From positions 1 to 37,779 of the forward strand of contig JAEWBY010000081.1 in NCBI GenBank assembly GCA_023390905.1: a stretch of 37,779 bases of DNA. The letters are read 5' to 3'. This document shows positions 23,964-32,160 of this stretch, in pieces. Origin of the DNA: Pseudomonadota bacterium. GTDB taxonomy: Bacteria > Pseudomonadota > Gammaproteobacteria > Xanthomonadales > Xanthomonadaceae. Below the pieces are notes generated by a model that ran no database searches, had not been told where the DNA came from, and worked only from the letters and a program-made list of their open reading frames with translations. Made by a program: the position numbers and the translations under genes. The first letter of the stretch is position 1. Each line of letters starts with the position of its first letter.

Positions 23964-25004
23964 ATGGCCCTGCCCGTGCAATTGGCGCAGCAAGCGGCGG
24001 ATGCCGTGCGCGAATTGCTGGCGGAAGCCGCAGCCGAGAACACCACCCGCAGCTACGCCAGCGCGCTGCGCTACTGGGCAGGCTGGCACCAGGCGCGCTA
24101 CGGCCCCGCGCTCACGCTGCCGGTTCCGGAGGCCGCCGTGCTGCAGTTCGTGGTTGACCACGTGGTCCGACGCAATGCCGATGGCGATCTGGCCTGGGAA
24201 CTGCCGCCGACCGTGGATCAGGCCCTCGTGGACGCCGGCCTGAAAGCCAAGCTCGGTCCTTGGACGCTGTCGACAGTGCGGCACCGGGTTGCAGTGCTGT
24301 CCACAGCCCATCGGCTCAAGCAACTCCCGAATCCCTGCGAGCAGCCTGCGATTCGGACGGTGCTGAGTCGCGCCGCTCGCGCGGCGGTCAAGCGCGGCGA
24401 GCGACCGCGCAAGAAGACCGCCATCACCCTGGCCGAGCTCGAAGTCATGCTGGCCACCTGTGACGACAGCCTCGAGGGCGTGCGTGACCGTGCCCTGCTC
24501 TGCTTTGGCTTTGCCAGCGGCGGTCGTCGTCGCAGCGAGATCGCCGCCGCTGACATGCGCGACCTAAAGCGGATTGGTGACAAGGGCTATATCTATCGCC
24601 TCGAGCGCAGTAAGACGCAGCAGGCCGGCGTGACCGCGAATTCGACGCCGGATAAGCCGGTCCTCGCTCGAGCCGCGATTGCGCTGGAGGATTGGTTGGA
24701 GGCGTCTGGGGTCACCGAGGGGGCGATCTTCCGACGCCTGTGGAAACGACGCATTGGCCCTGCCCTCTCCCCTGCCGCAGTGGGGGAGATCGTGCAGCGA
24801 CGTGCACAGCAGGCAGGTCTCGAGGGGGATTTTGGGGGGCACAGTCTCAGGTCGGGATTCGTGACCGAAGCCAGCCGCCAAGGCGTCTCGTTGCCCGCCA
24901 TCATGCAATTGACGGAACACCGCGCGGTGTCGAGTGTGATTGGGTATTTTCAGGCCGGGGACCTTGCTCAGAACCCGGCAGCGCGCCTGCTCGAAGACCC
25001 CTAG
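23964..25004 (+). CDS. Tyrosine-type site-specific integrase
   Basis: The 346-residue recombinase has an N-terminal SAM-like core-binding domain (ENTTRSYASALRYWAGWHQARY) and a C-terminal catalytic domain. The catalytic pieces are FGFASGGRRRSEIA (first Arg), RLERSKTQQAG (Lys), GGHSLRSGFVTEA (H-x-x-R), TEHRAVSSVIGYF (second His and Tyr). The nucleophile Tyr is in VIGYFQAGD. The frame remains open upstream to GTG 23865, but that would place the start inside the palindrome/promoter region, so ATG 23964 is preferred. It pairs with kfrA and probably mobilises the adjoining cargo. Confidence 0.87.
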   Translation: MALPVQLAQQAADAVRELLAEAAAENTTRSYASALRYWAGWHQARYGPALTLPVPEAAVLQFVVDHVVRRNADGDLAWELPPTVDQALVDAGLKAKLGPWTLSTVRHRVAVLSTAHRLKQLPNPCEQPAIRTVLSRAARAAVKRGERPRKKTAITLAELEVMLATCDDSLEGVRDRALLCFGFASGGRRRSEIAAADMRDLKRIGDKGYIYRLERSKTQQAGVTANSTPDKPVLARAAIALEDWLEASGVTEGAIFRRLWKRRIGPALSPAAVGEIVQRRAQQAGLEGDFGGHSLRSGFVTEASRQGVSLPAIMQLTEHRAVSSVIGYFQAGDLAQNPAARLLEDP

Positions 25005-25115
25005 GCGACCAGATGCCACCTCGACAGCCGAGGCCTACGGCCAGCGATCGGCTCGGCCCGTTTCCAAGATCGGCCGCCCGAGTTCAACCCACTTGGTTCC
25101 CATGCCCTCACTATA

Positions 25116-25156
25116 AATTCCCACAATTTATCGGTCTTAGGTCAGAATTGTGGAAT
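25116..25156. repeat. Inverted repeat downstream of the integrase
   Basis: AATTCCCACAATT (25116-25128) is the inverse of AATTGTGGAAT (25146-25156) apart from one extra C, over a 17-nt spacer. An exact inverted copy of its right arm (TTCCACAATTC) also lies at 23928-23938, just before the integrase start. It may be a recombinase site, or an operator for the following ATPase operon, which starts 82 nt downstream. Confidence 0.45.
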
Positions 25157-25237
25157 ATTTCCCGCAAATCCATGGTTTAGTCTCATCAGGCGCGACTTTC
25201 GTGCCACACTATGGCCTTGAGTATTCAGGAGAGTGGT

Positions 25238-26437
25238 ATGGCCCGGGGCAAGTCCGCAACGCGCGCATCGACAGAATTCGCGCTGATACTGGCGGTATGC
25301 CGTTCGGCCGTGGCCGGGGGCGACGAGGTGCAGCGACACCAGGTCCAGCGGCTGTGTGACCACTTCGAGAAGGAAGGCCAAACCGAGCAGGCTGCCGCGT
25401 TGCGCGAGTTGCTGCAGGGGTCGGATCGAACCCGGACCCTCACCCCCTTTGCCCTGAAACCGTCGCGGGCCGCGCTGACGGGAGAACCGATGTCGCGCGG
25501 GGTTAAGCCGCCAGTGGACAAGGAAACCGCGGTGCCCCTTGCTGAGGTGCTGTGGCCCGAGGATCTGCCAGCCGAACCTCCCGTGTTGCCACCGGAGCTG
25601 GAACGAGCGATTGCCAACCTCGTATCCGAGTGGCACCACGCCGAGGCGCTCGCCCAGGTCGCGGTGACGCCGACACGCAGCGCCCTGCTGTTTGGCCTGC
25701 CAGGCACGGGCAAGACCCACCTGGCGCAATGGCTGGCCCGGCAGCTGGGCCTGCCGATCGTGGTCGCGCGCCTGGATGGACTGATTTCGTCGTTCCTCGG
25801 CACGACCTCGCGTAACATCGGCCACCTGTTCGCGTTCGCTGCCCGATACCAGTGCGTACTCCTGCTCGACGAGTTCGATGCTGTGGCCAAGCTGCGCGAT
25901 GACCCGCACGAATTGGGCGAGATAAAGCGCGTGGTCAACACGATCCTGCAGCACCTCGACGAGCGTCGCAGTATCGGCTTCACCATCGGCATCACCAATC
26001 ATGAAAAGCTGCTGGACCCTGCCGTATGGCGACGGTTTGAAGTGCAATTGCACCTGCCGCCACCGTCCATCGATGGCCGCCTGGCGATCTTACGTACGTA
26101 TCTTCGACCAATGGAGCTCTCACCAGCACGCGAGCGTTTTCTCGCCTGGTTATGCGAGGGTATGTCGGGATCGGAGATCGAAACGGTCATGCAAAGCTAC
26201 AAACGTCTGAGCGTGCTGCAGGCCAGCACTGACCCCACATTTTTCGATCTGTGCCGGCTGACCGTCGGCCTTCACGGCGAGCGCGTGACCCCCCTGAAGC
26301 GCGCCTTGTTGAACGAGCCACTTCCGAACCTGGCCAAGGCCTTGGCTCAGGACCCAGAGATCGCCTCCGATCTCGCAACACTCGCGGATTTGTTTGGCAA
26401 GTCCAAGAGCACCGTTGCGCGATGGGCCAATCCTTAA
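25238..26437 (+). CDS. ietA: AAA ATPase, IetA-like anti-phage component
   Basis: The 399-residue ATPase has Walker A GLPGTGKT (153-160), Walker B CVLLLDEFDA (206-215), sensor-1 GITNH (251-255) and Arg fingers in WRRFE (R265, R266), a classical AAA (FtsH/Cdc48-like) core. The first 120 residues are a helical adaptor. The last 20 (TLADLFGKSKSTVARWA) look like a helix-turn-helix. ATG 25238 has AGGAGAG just upstream; an earlier ATG at 25211 lacks one. An AAA ATPase followed by an S8 protease is the layout of the IetAS defence system. IetA probably senses infection or feeds and activates the protease. Symbol by family and context. Confidence 0.8.
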   Translation: MARGKSATRASTEFALILAVCRSAVAGGDEVQRHQVQRLCDHFEKEGQTEQAAALRELLQGSDRTRTLTPFALKPSRAALTGEPMSRGVKPPVDKETAVPLAEVLWPEDLPAEPPVLPPELERAIANLVSEWHHAEALAQVAVTPTRSALLFGLPGTGKTHLAQWLARQLGLPIVVARLDGLISSFLGTTSRNIGHLFAFAARYQCVLLLDEFDAVAKLRDDPHELGEIKRVVNTILQHLDERRSIGFTIGITNHEKLLDPAVWRRFEVQLHLPPPSIDGRLAILRTYLRPMELSPARERFLAWLCEGMSGSEIETVMQSYKRLSVLQASTDPTFFDLCRLTVGLHGERVTPLKRALLNEPLPNLAKALAQDPEIASDLATLADLFGKSKSTVARWANP

Positions 26438-26456
26438 CCCTTACGCGGACTTGCCC

Positions 26457-28892
26457 ATGGCATCGCCGATCCAGGTAGTACTCGAGGCTGCGAACTTCGT
26501 CCACGCCTTCGAGCATCCTCCTGGCGGATCGCGTAAAGACGTGTTCGAGGGCCGAGATGAAGAATTTCGCAAGCATCGCGACACCCTTGCCCAGCATGTG
26601 CGCCATCTGGCCGACAACGCGCTGGTCTTCCGCAAGTCTCGCGTCGCGGTCGCGAGTGTCGACTTGGCCGTTGATGCGTTGGCAAAATCCAATCGTCCGA
26701 GCGCCGGGCTACTCAACCCCGATCGTCTCGTGCCCGTGGGAACTGGCGCCGGCGGTGAGCTGTTGGTGCAAACCACTGCGGAAGCGTTGCGTGATCTGGC
26801 CTCGCGAATCGCCGATGCACCGGTAGATCTGGTCCGCCGCGAGCGCGTCGACAAGAAGACGGGGGAAGTTAAAACGACGTGTGAGCCCACGCGCGCACGG
26901 TGTGATGTTGGCGCCATCCACGCCATCCACCTGTGGGACGCTGAGCGCCGGTTGCGTTTGTCTCAGGAGCGCATGGAGCGTTGGTTCGAACAGAACGACG
27001 TCCCGCGTGGCCTGATCGTGCCACTGTTTACCTATCGAGGGCTGCAGGCGACCGATGAGGTCGCACGTCACGAGCACCTGATGCGGCAACTGCATGATAT
27101 TGGGTGCCCTTCCTCACTCGAGCGCAGCGGCGAGGAGCCGCACGCCCAAGAGTTGTTGATCGTGCAGTTGCAACTGCCCACCGAATCTCCCACGCAGTGG
27201 CTGCAACGGCTGCGTGCTGCACTGCCGATGCTTCGCGAGCATCCTGCCGTCCGTAATATCCTGGCACCGCCGCGACTGGCCGCGGCCCATCGTGCTGCGC
27301 CGCTGGTACTGGGCGGCACGCCTACGCTGCCAGTGCGCGCCCCAAACGTAGCCTATCCCAGCGTCGCGGTCATCGATGGTGGCTTGGGTAAGGCCCTGGG
27401 TGACTGGGTACGTCATGTCGATACAGTGATCGACCCGGCGCACGGTGACCCGACGCACGGCAGCTTTATCGGCGGGTTGCTGACAGCAGGCCAGTATCTC
27501 AACGGCGCCTCGGTGGTGTCTGAAACCGACGGGTGCGACCTAAGCGACCTGTGCATCTTGCCGAAGGAAACGCCGCCTCGCTTTTCCCAGTATTTCCAGA
27601 CCCCAGCCGCGTTCTTCGATGAACTCGATGCCGCAGTGGGGCGCGCGAAGGCGCAGCTTGGGACGCGCGTGTTCAACTTCAGCCTGAACAGCGATTCGCC
27701 CACCGTCACGGACGAGTACAGCTACGACTCGCAGCGACTGGATCAGATTGCCCAGAAACACGACGTCGTGTTCGTGATCTCGGCGGGCAACCTCGATGAT
27801 CGCGGCTGGCGGCCCGAGTGGCCGGCCGACGATACCGCAGCGCTGCAGATTCTTGCCCGGGCAGCAGGTAGCGACTTCCTGACGCCACCCGCCGATTCCT
27901 TGGCCAACGTTTCGGTCGCCGCACTCAATGCGCCTGGACCGACCGGCCAGTTGGCCAGTGTGCCGGCGGCATACAGTCGACGTGGTCCCTCACGGTTTGG
28001 TGGCGTCAAGCCGGATGTCGCGCACATCGGCGGCTGTGGCACCGATAGCGGCCAGGACACGGGGCTGTGGTCGATTTCGCCAACCGGCCTCTTGGTATCG
28101 GAGGCCGGCACCAGCTATGCAGCGCCCTTGGTGGCCAAGACGATGGCGTGGTACCCGACACTGATCGAAGGATATGTGAGTCGGGAGCTGATGCTGGCCC
28201 TGCTCGTGCACCACGCGACGACGCCCGCACCGATGCAATCGGAGCTGCTCGAGCCGCTTGCCCGAGACCTGTGCGGCTTCGGCATCCCGAACAATGCCCG
28301 TGCCTCGATCGAAGGTGAGCCGCACGTGGGCACACTGATGTTTGAGGCGCGCATTCCGCGGCGGCAGCGCCTTACATTCGAGTTTCCTTGGCCCGCCTCG
28401 TTGGTGGCCGGGGGCAAATGCCGGGGGCGCGGGCGCCTTACCCTTGTGGCGCGACCGGTGCTGGACTACAAGGCCGGTCAGGAAGTGGTGCGTACCCAGC
28501 TCGATGCCCACGTGGTGCAGTTGGGGACCAATGGCAAGCCAAAAGGCGGCCACTTCTCCGTGCAGCACGTACCACCGGCGTTACGCGGCCGCGTCAAGGT
28601 CAAGGAAAACGAGCTGATCCGGCACCTGCTCAAGTGGTGTCCGATCAAGACCTATACTTTCGAGAGCCCACGTGGCGTCGGCACAACCTCCCGATGGCGG
28701 TTTACCGTGGAGGCGCTGGAGCGCACGCCGGGCGAGATCCCTGACGAAGGGATTCCCTTCGTCGCGATCTTGTCGCTGGAAGACATGCAGAAGCAGGCCC
28801 CCATTTTCGATGAACTTCGCCGCGAACTCGTCCGCAACGGCGTCCGACTCGAGGATATCCGAGTTGCCGCCCGCGTGCGTGCACGCATGTAA
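26457..28892 (+). CDS. ietS: Subtilisin-like S8 serine protease, IetS-like anti-phage component
   Basis: The 811-residue protein has an N-terminal 300-residue region without protease motifs. The S8 domain then shows D307 (VAVIDGG), H334 (THGSFIGG), oxyanion N445 (ISAGNLDD) and S553 (GTSYAAPLVA): a complete catalytic triad, so it should be active. The C-terminal 230 residues are beta-rich and may bind substrate. There is no signal peptide, so it acts in the cytoplasm, unusual for subtilisins and typical of defence proteases. ATG 26457 lies 19 nt after the ATPase stop; in-frame TTG codons upstream are less likely. Its targets are unknown; phage or host proteins are possible. Confidence 0.82.
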   Translation: MASPIQVVLEAANFVHAFEHPPGGSRKDVFEGRDEEFRKHRDTLAQHVRHLADNALVFRKSRVAVASVDLAVDALAKSNRPSAGLLNPDRLVPVGTGAGGELLVQTTAEALRDLASRIADAPVDLVRRERVDKKTGEVKTTCEPTRARCDVGAIHAIHLWDAERRLRLSQERMERWFEQNDVPRGLIVPLFTYRGLQATDEVARHEHLMRQLHDIGCPSSLERSGEEPHAQELLIVQLQLPTESPTQWLQRLRAALPMLREHPAVRNILAPPRLAAAHRAAPLVLGGTPTLPVRAPNVAYPSVAVIDGGLGKALGDWVRHVDTVIDPAHGDPTHGSFIGGLLTAGQYLNGASVVSETDGCDLSDLCILPKETPPRFSQYFQTPAAFFDELDAAVGRAKAQLGTRVFNFSLNSDSPTVTDEYSYDSQRLDQIAQKHDVVFVISAGNLDDRGWRPEWPADDTAALQILARAAGSDFLTPPADSLANVSVAALNAPGPTGQLASVPAAYSRRGPSRFGGVKPDVAHIGGCGTDSGQDTGLWSISPTGLLVSEAGTSYAAPLVAKTMAWYPTLIEGYVSRELMLALLVHHATTPAPMQSELLEPLARDLCGFGIPNNARASIEGEPHVGTLMFEARIPRRQRLTFEFPWPASLVAGGKCRGRGRLTLVARPVLDYKAGQEVVRTQLDAHVVQLGTNGKPKGGHFSVQHVPPALRGRVKVKENELIRHLLKWCPIKTYTFESPRGVGTTSRWRFTVEALERTPGEIPDEGIPFVAILSLEDMQKQAPIFDELRRELVRNGVRLEDIRVAARVRARM

Positions 28893-28912
28893 CTGACTGA
28901 AGGGAACGCAAC

Positions 28913-31411
28913 ATGGCCACCGACGCCAAGCGCAAGACTCGCCTTCACCTACTGGATGTGGGCCACAGTGAGTACGGTGATTGCATGTTCTGCGAGGTCG
29001 GTGGCGAAACCATCTTGATCGATGGCGGGCATCGGGCCGATCTGCGCGGATCCGAAAACCATCCTGCGATCCCGGCGCAAGTGCGGGAGATCCTCGGTTT
29101 AGATGAAGGCGAGACCGCACAGATTTCCCTACTGGTCGTCTCGCATGCGCACGACGACCACATTGGCTGCTTGCCCGAAATGGTGGCACAGGGGATGTTG
29201 CGCGCTGAATGGGCGCTGTTGGTTGATCCAGACCTGGCTTGGTCGAGCTTCGATGAGGACAACACCCCCTCCCAACGCCTCCAGTTGCTGCTCCGGGAAG
29301 AGCCGCGCACCGGCTTGGATGATCGCATCGCCTTTGACAGCTTCGCCAGCGATGCTGGCGCCTTGCAGCGCCGCTACCGGGGCATGATCAAGGATCTCAA
29401 AGCCAGTGGCACCAAGGTGGTGCTGCACGGCAAGTCCTCACTCAGCGCGCTCCACGCGCGCTTCGCAGGTATCGGTTTTCAAGTACTGGGGCCATCCAAG
29501 GCGCATATTCGCGCGTGTTTCGACCGCATCGCGACGATCGGCCGCGATTTCGTCGACGACTTCTCCAAGGTCCTGCCCGCCGACGCCGATCTCTACCCAC
29601 TGTATCGGCAGTTCCAGCAAACCTGGGCCGATTCGCCGGATACAGGTGGCTCCTTTGGTCACCTGCTCAACCTGCAAAGTTCCATCTTGGTGTTCGGCGA
29701 TGGCGTCCATCGTTTTTTGTTCACCGGTGATTCGCAGCTCGAAAAGCCTGGTGTGCGCGACGACGCGATTACGGGTGGGATCGAAAAGATCCTCAATGCG
29801 ATCGCTGCGAATGCACCATATGACTTCGTGAAGCTCGGGCACCATGGGAGCCATAACGCCTTCGGGGACAACATCCTTGAGTGCGTGGGGGATGACACCG
29901 TCAACTTCGGCATTTGCGCGGGCGCCAGCAGCAAGAAGCACCCCAGTCCCGAAGCGATCGGCTTGTTACGCGCTCGCGAGGGCGCCACCTGGACACGCAC
30001 CGACCGTAATGGCCGCGTCAGTTACACCTTCGGGGCAAGCGAAACGGAGGTCGCGGTGACCCGTGGCCGCTTGAATGATTCCACTCTGCCCGGAAGAGAC
30101 GAATCCGCACCGGCCGTGGCATCGGCAGTGACGCCTAGTGGGATGGTCGCGGTCACACCGGCGCCCCAGATTACGACGGTCCCGAACGCCCCAGGTATCG
30201 TTATCCAGATTCCCTATACGCCCGGTATGCCAATCGACGTCACTGTCCGCGTCAGCATCGATGCACATACTCCGACTCCAGCGGCAGTGTCGGTGCCGAC
30301 TCCGCTGGCGCCCGATCCCACGGCCGATCTGATCCGCAGTTTCCGGCTCGGTGCGGGCCGCCCCCTGCCCTCCTTGGTGTTCGTCACCAATGCCGCGCGG
30401 CTGCGACAGAACGTTGGTGCGGCTGCTGCGGAGGTGGTGCTGCAGGCGATGCGAGATGCGCCGCATACGCTGATCGAGGCAATTGATGGTGAGAGCACAC
30501 GCCACATCGTCGCGCGTATCAGCGCTGGCGTTACAACACAGACCAGCGGTGTTGTCATCGTGGGCGGTTACGACGTCATACCTGCTGTACGGTGCGACAC
30601 ATTGACGCGTGCGCTTCGTGGCACTGCACCGCAGGATGCAGACAATTTTGTGGTCTGGAGTGACAACCTGTATGGCGACGTCGATGACGACGGACTGCCG
30701 GAACTGCCAGTCAGCCGCGTCCCAGACGGTCGGTCCGCCCAACTACTGCTGCGTGCGATGGGGGCCACCCGTGTGGACACCCTGATGCACCGACATGGCG
30801 TGCGCAATTCGGCGCGTCCGTTCGCGGATCGCATCTTCGGCGGCCTAGTGGGCGTCGAAGCGATGCTGGCGTCACACCCGCACCCTACCGCCGCCGACTA
30901 CGCTACGGCAGGCGACCATCTGTACTTCATGCTGCATGGCGACTTCGAGGATGCCACCCGATTCTGGGGAGAAGTGCCAGGCGGCGGCTCGGTGGAAGCC
31001 GTCAATATCGACCAGATCGCTGATATGCAAGGGGCTACGGTATTCACTGGCTGCTGCTGGGGTGCATTGCCGGTCCGTGAGCCAGCAGGTATCAGTGGCC
31101 CTTCCGGACAGGTGACCCCGCGGACGCCGGACGACTCCATTGCGTTGCGGTGCCTGGCACGCGGCGCCCTCGCCTACGTGGGATGCACCGGTACGCACTA
31201 CTCTCCGACGGTGGCACCATACGAGTACCTGGGGGGACCCATGCACAGGGCCTTTTGGAGCCAGTTATGTGCAGGGGCCTCACCAGCCCAGGCACTGTTC
31301 GAAGCGCGCAAGCTGTACGCGGCTGGCATCCCGCACCGCCGCGGTTCCGGGATCGAGGCCTTGGAACGCAAGCTATTTGAACAGTTCACGGTTTTGGGTT
31401 TAGGCTGGTAA
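28913..31411 (+). CDS. Fusion of ComEC-like metallo-beta-lactamase and gingipain/caspase-like protease domains
   Basis: The 832-residue protein has two enzymatic halves. Residues 1-385 form a ComEC-type MBL-fold hydrolase: SHAHDDH (77-83), FTGDSQLE (D273) and LGHHGSHNAF (H310, H314) supply the metal ligands. A Pro/Thr/Ala-rich linker (about 390-470) follows. Residues 475-832 resemble a clan CD (C25 gingipain/caspase) domain: VIVGGYDVIP, the C25-type DDDGLPELPVSRVP (591-604), catalytic His in FMLHGD (H675) and Cys in FTGCCWGAL (C714/C715). No signal peptide is seen. GAAGGGA precedes the ATG, 20 nt after the protease stop, so it belongs to the IetAS-like operon. Nuclease or phosphodiesterase activity of the MBL half is inferred. 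Confidence 0.78.
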   Translation: MATDAKRKTRLHLLDVGHSEYGDCMFCEVGGETILIDGGHRADLRGSENHPAIPAQVREILGLDEGETAQISLLVVSHAHDDHIGCLPEMVAQGMLRAEWALLVDPDLAWSSFDEDNTPSQRLQLLLREEPRTGLDDRIAFDSFASDAGALQRRYRGMIKDLKASGTKVVLHGKSSLSALHARFAGIGFQVLGPSKAHIRACFDRIATIGRDFVDDFSKVLPADADLYPLYRQFQQTWADSPDTGGSFGHLLNLQSSILVFGDGVHRFLFTGDSQLEKPGVRDDAITGGIEKILNAIAANAPYDFVKLGHHGSHNAFGDNILECVGDDTVNFGICAGASSKKHPSPEAIGLLRAREGATWTRTDRNGRVSYTFGASETEVAVTRGRLNDSTLPGRDESAPAVASAVTPSGMVAVTPAPQITTVPNAPGIVIQIPYTPGMPIDVTVRVSIDAHTPTPAAVSVPTPLAPDPTADLIRSFRLGAGRPLPSLVFVTNAARLRQNVGAAAAEVVLQAMRDAPHTLIEAIDGESTRHIVARISAGVTTQTSGVVIVGGYDVIPAVRCDTLTRALRGTAPQDADNFVVWSDNLYGDVDDDGLPELPVSRVPDGRSAQLLLRAMGATRVDTLMHRHGVRNSARPFADRIFGGLVGVEAMLASHPHPTAADYATAGDHLYFMLHGDFEDATRFWGEVPGGGSVEAVNIDQIADMQGATVFTGCCWGALPVREPAGISGPSGQVTPRTPDDSIALRCLARGALAYVGCTGTHYSPTVAPYEYLGGPMHRAFWSQLCAGASPAQALFEARKLYAAGIPHRRGSGIEALERKLFEQFTVLGLGW

Positions 31412-31425
31412 CGCAGGAGGTCGAC

Positions 31426-31758
31426 ATGAGCGACGAAACGACCCGAAAGATCATCGCCAAGGCGATGCCCAACGCGCGCATCATTGAGCGCACCACCGCT
31501 GCGGCGGACGCACCCACGCCGTTGTCCGATACCCTGACGCCCGACACAGCGGCCTTGGTGCGGAAGTACGGCGGGAACGTGTTCCTGCGCTCAGGTGTCG
31601 GCACGGGCATGAATGAACTCCCAGGCCAAGACGCAGGCGGCCCTGAAGACAACATCGAATCGGCAGAAGTAGAAATCGAGTCTGGGACAGAACGCGTGAG
31701 TCGACGTGTTCTGCTGATCGACAAAAGCAAGAAACGAATCATCGGCGCCTCGGGTTAG
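31426..31758 (+). CDS. Small fourth protein of the Iet-like operon, function unknown
   Basis: The 110-residue protein has a perfect ribosome site (GGAGG, 5 nt before the ATG) and starts 14 nt after the MBL-protease fusion, so it is clearly an operon member. The N-terminal 40 residues are Ala/Thr/Pro-rich. The middle (TAALVRKYGGNVFLRSGVG) may be a small folded element. An acidic stretch (PEDNIESAEVEIESG) follows, then a basic end (RRVLLIDKSKKRIIGASG). No family is recognised. A regulator or a substrate of one of the two proteases are reasonable guesses; gingipain-type enzymes often cleave after Arg/Lys, which are common in its tail. Confidence 0.72.
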   Translation: MSDETTRKIIAKAMPNARIIERTTAAADAPTPLSDTLTPDTAALVRKYGGNVFLRSGVGTGMNELPGQDAGGPEDNIESAEVEIESGTERVSRRVLLIDKSKKRIIGASG

Positions 31759-32160
31759 CGAATAGAGACGACGTTGGCCGGAGTTCCATCGGCTGGCTCG
31801 TGCGTCCTTTGCAACAACCTTCGCCGACTTTTGTGTCCTACCGGGTTCGACCCAACCAACGGTCACGAGACAGCACCAGCATGCCTCGCGTTCCCCGAGT
31901 CACTGCGACGTACACGTATGGCGGCGACATGCCTTCCAGATCGAGGAGCACGGCGACCTCCGCCAGCAGTGGAAGTCCGCTTCGGGTCAAATGCCACCGT
32001 CCCCTACCACGATAAATCTTCCCAAACTCTGTAGCGGCAAGTGCCTCCTATCGGCTGCAAAGAGTCGTTCAGTATCGCGACGCAATACAGGCAATCGAGC
32101 TCCGTCGGCAGGAGGAACCCGCGCTATTCGCCAGAGGACTGATGACTGCAGCCATCGGCC
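31759..32160. other. Gene-free region between the two defence modules
   Basis: No convincing gene is present; short open frames here lack ribosome sites and family-like sequence. It contains the left copy of a 17/18-bp sequence (32004-32020) repeated at 37015-37032. It could hold remnants of a former mobile element. Confidence 0.5.
32004..32020 (+). repeat. Left copy of near-identical flanking repeat
   Basis: CTACCACGATAAATCTT differs from the copy at 37015-37032 by a single missing C. The two lie on either side of the nuclease/STAND module in the same orientation. They may be attachment-site halves or the scars of a recombination event. Confidence 0.5.

Noticed and set aside
25005..25237. 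Search for a tRNA or tRNA end as the integrase attachment target
   Set aside because: No cloverleaf-like sequence or T-loop consensus was found here or at the other module borders.
31774..32034. 86-codon open frame between the defence modules
   Set aside because: No ribosome site, no recognisable sequence, and it runs through the flanking repeat.
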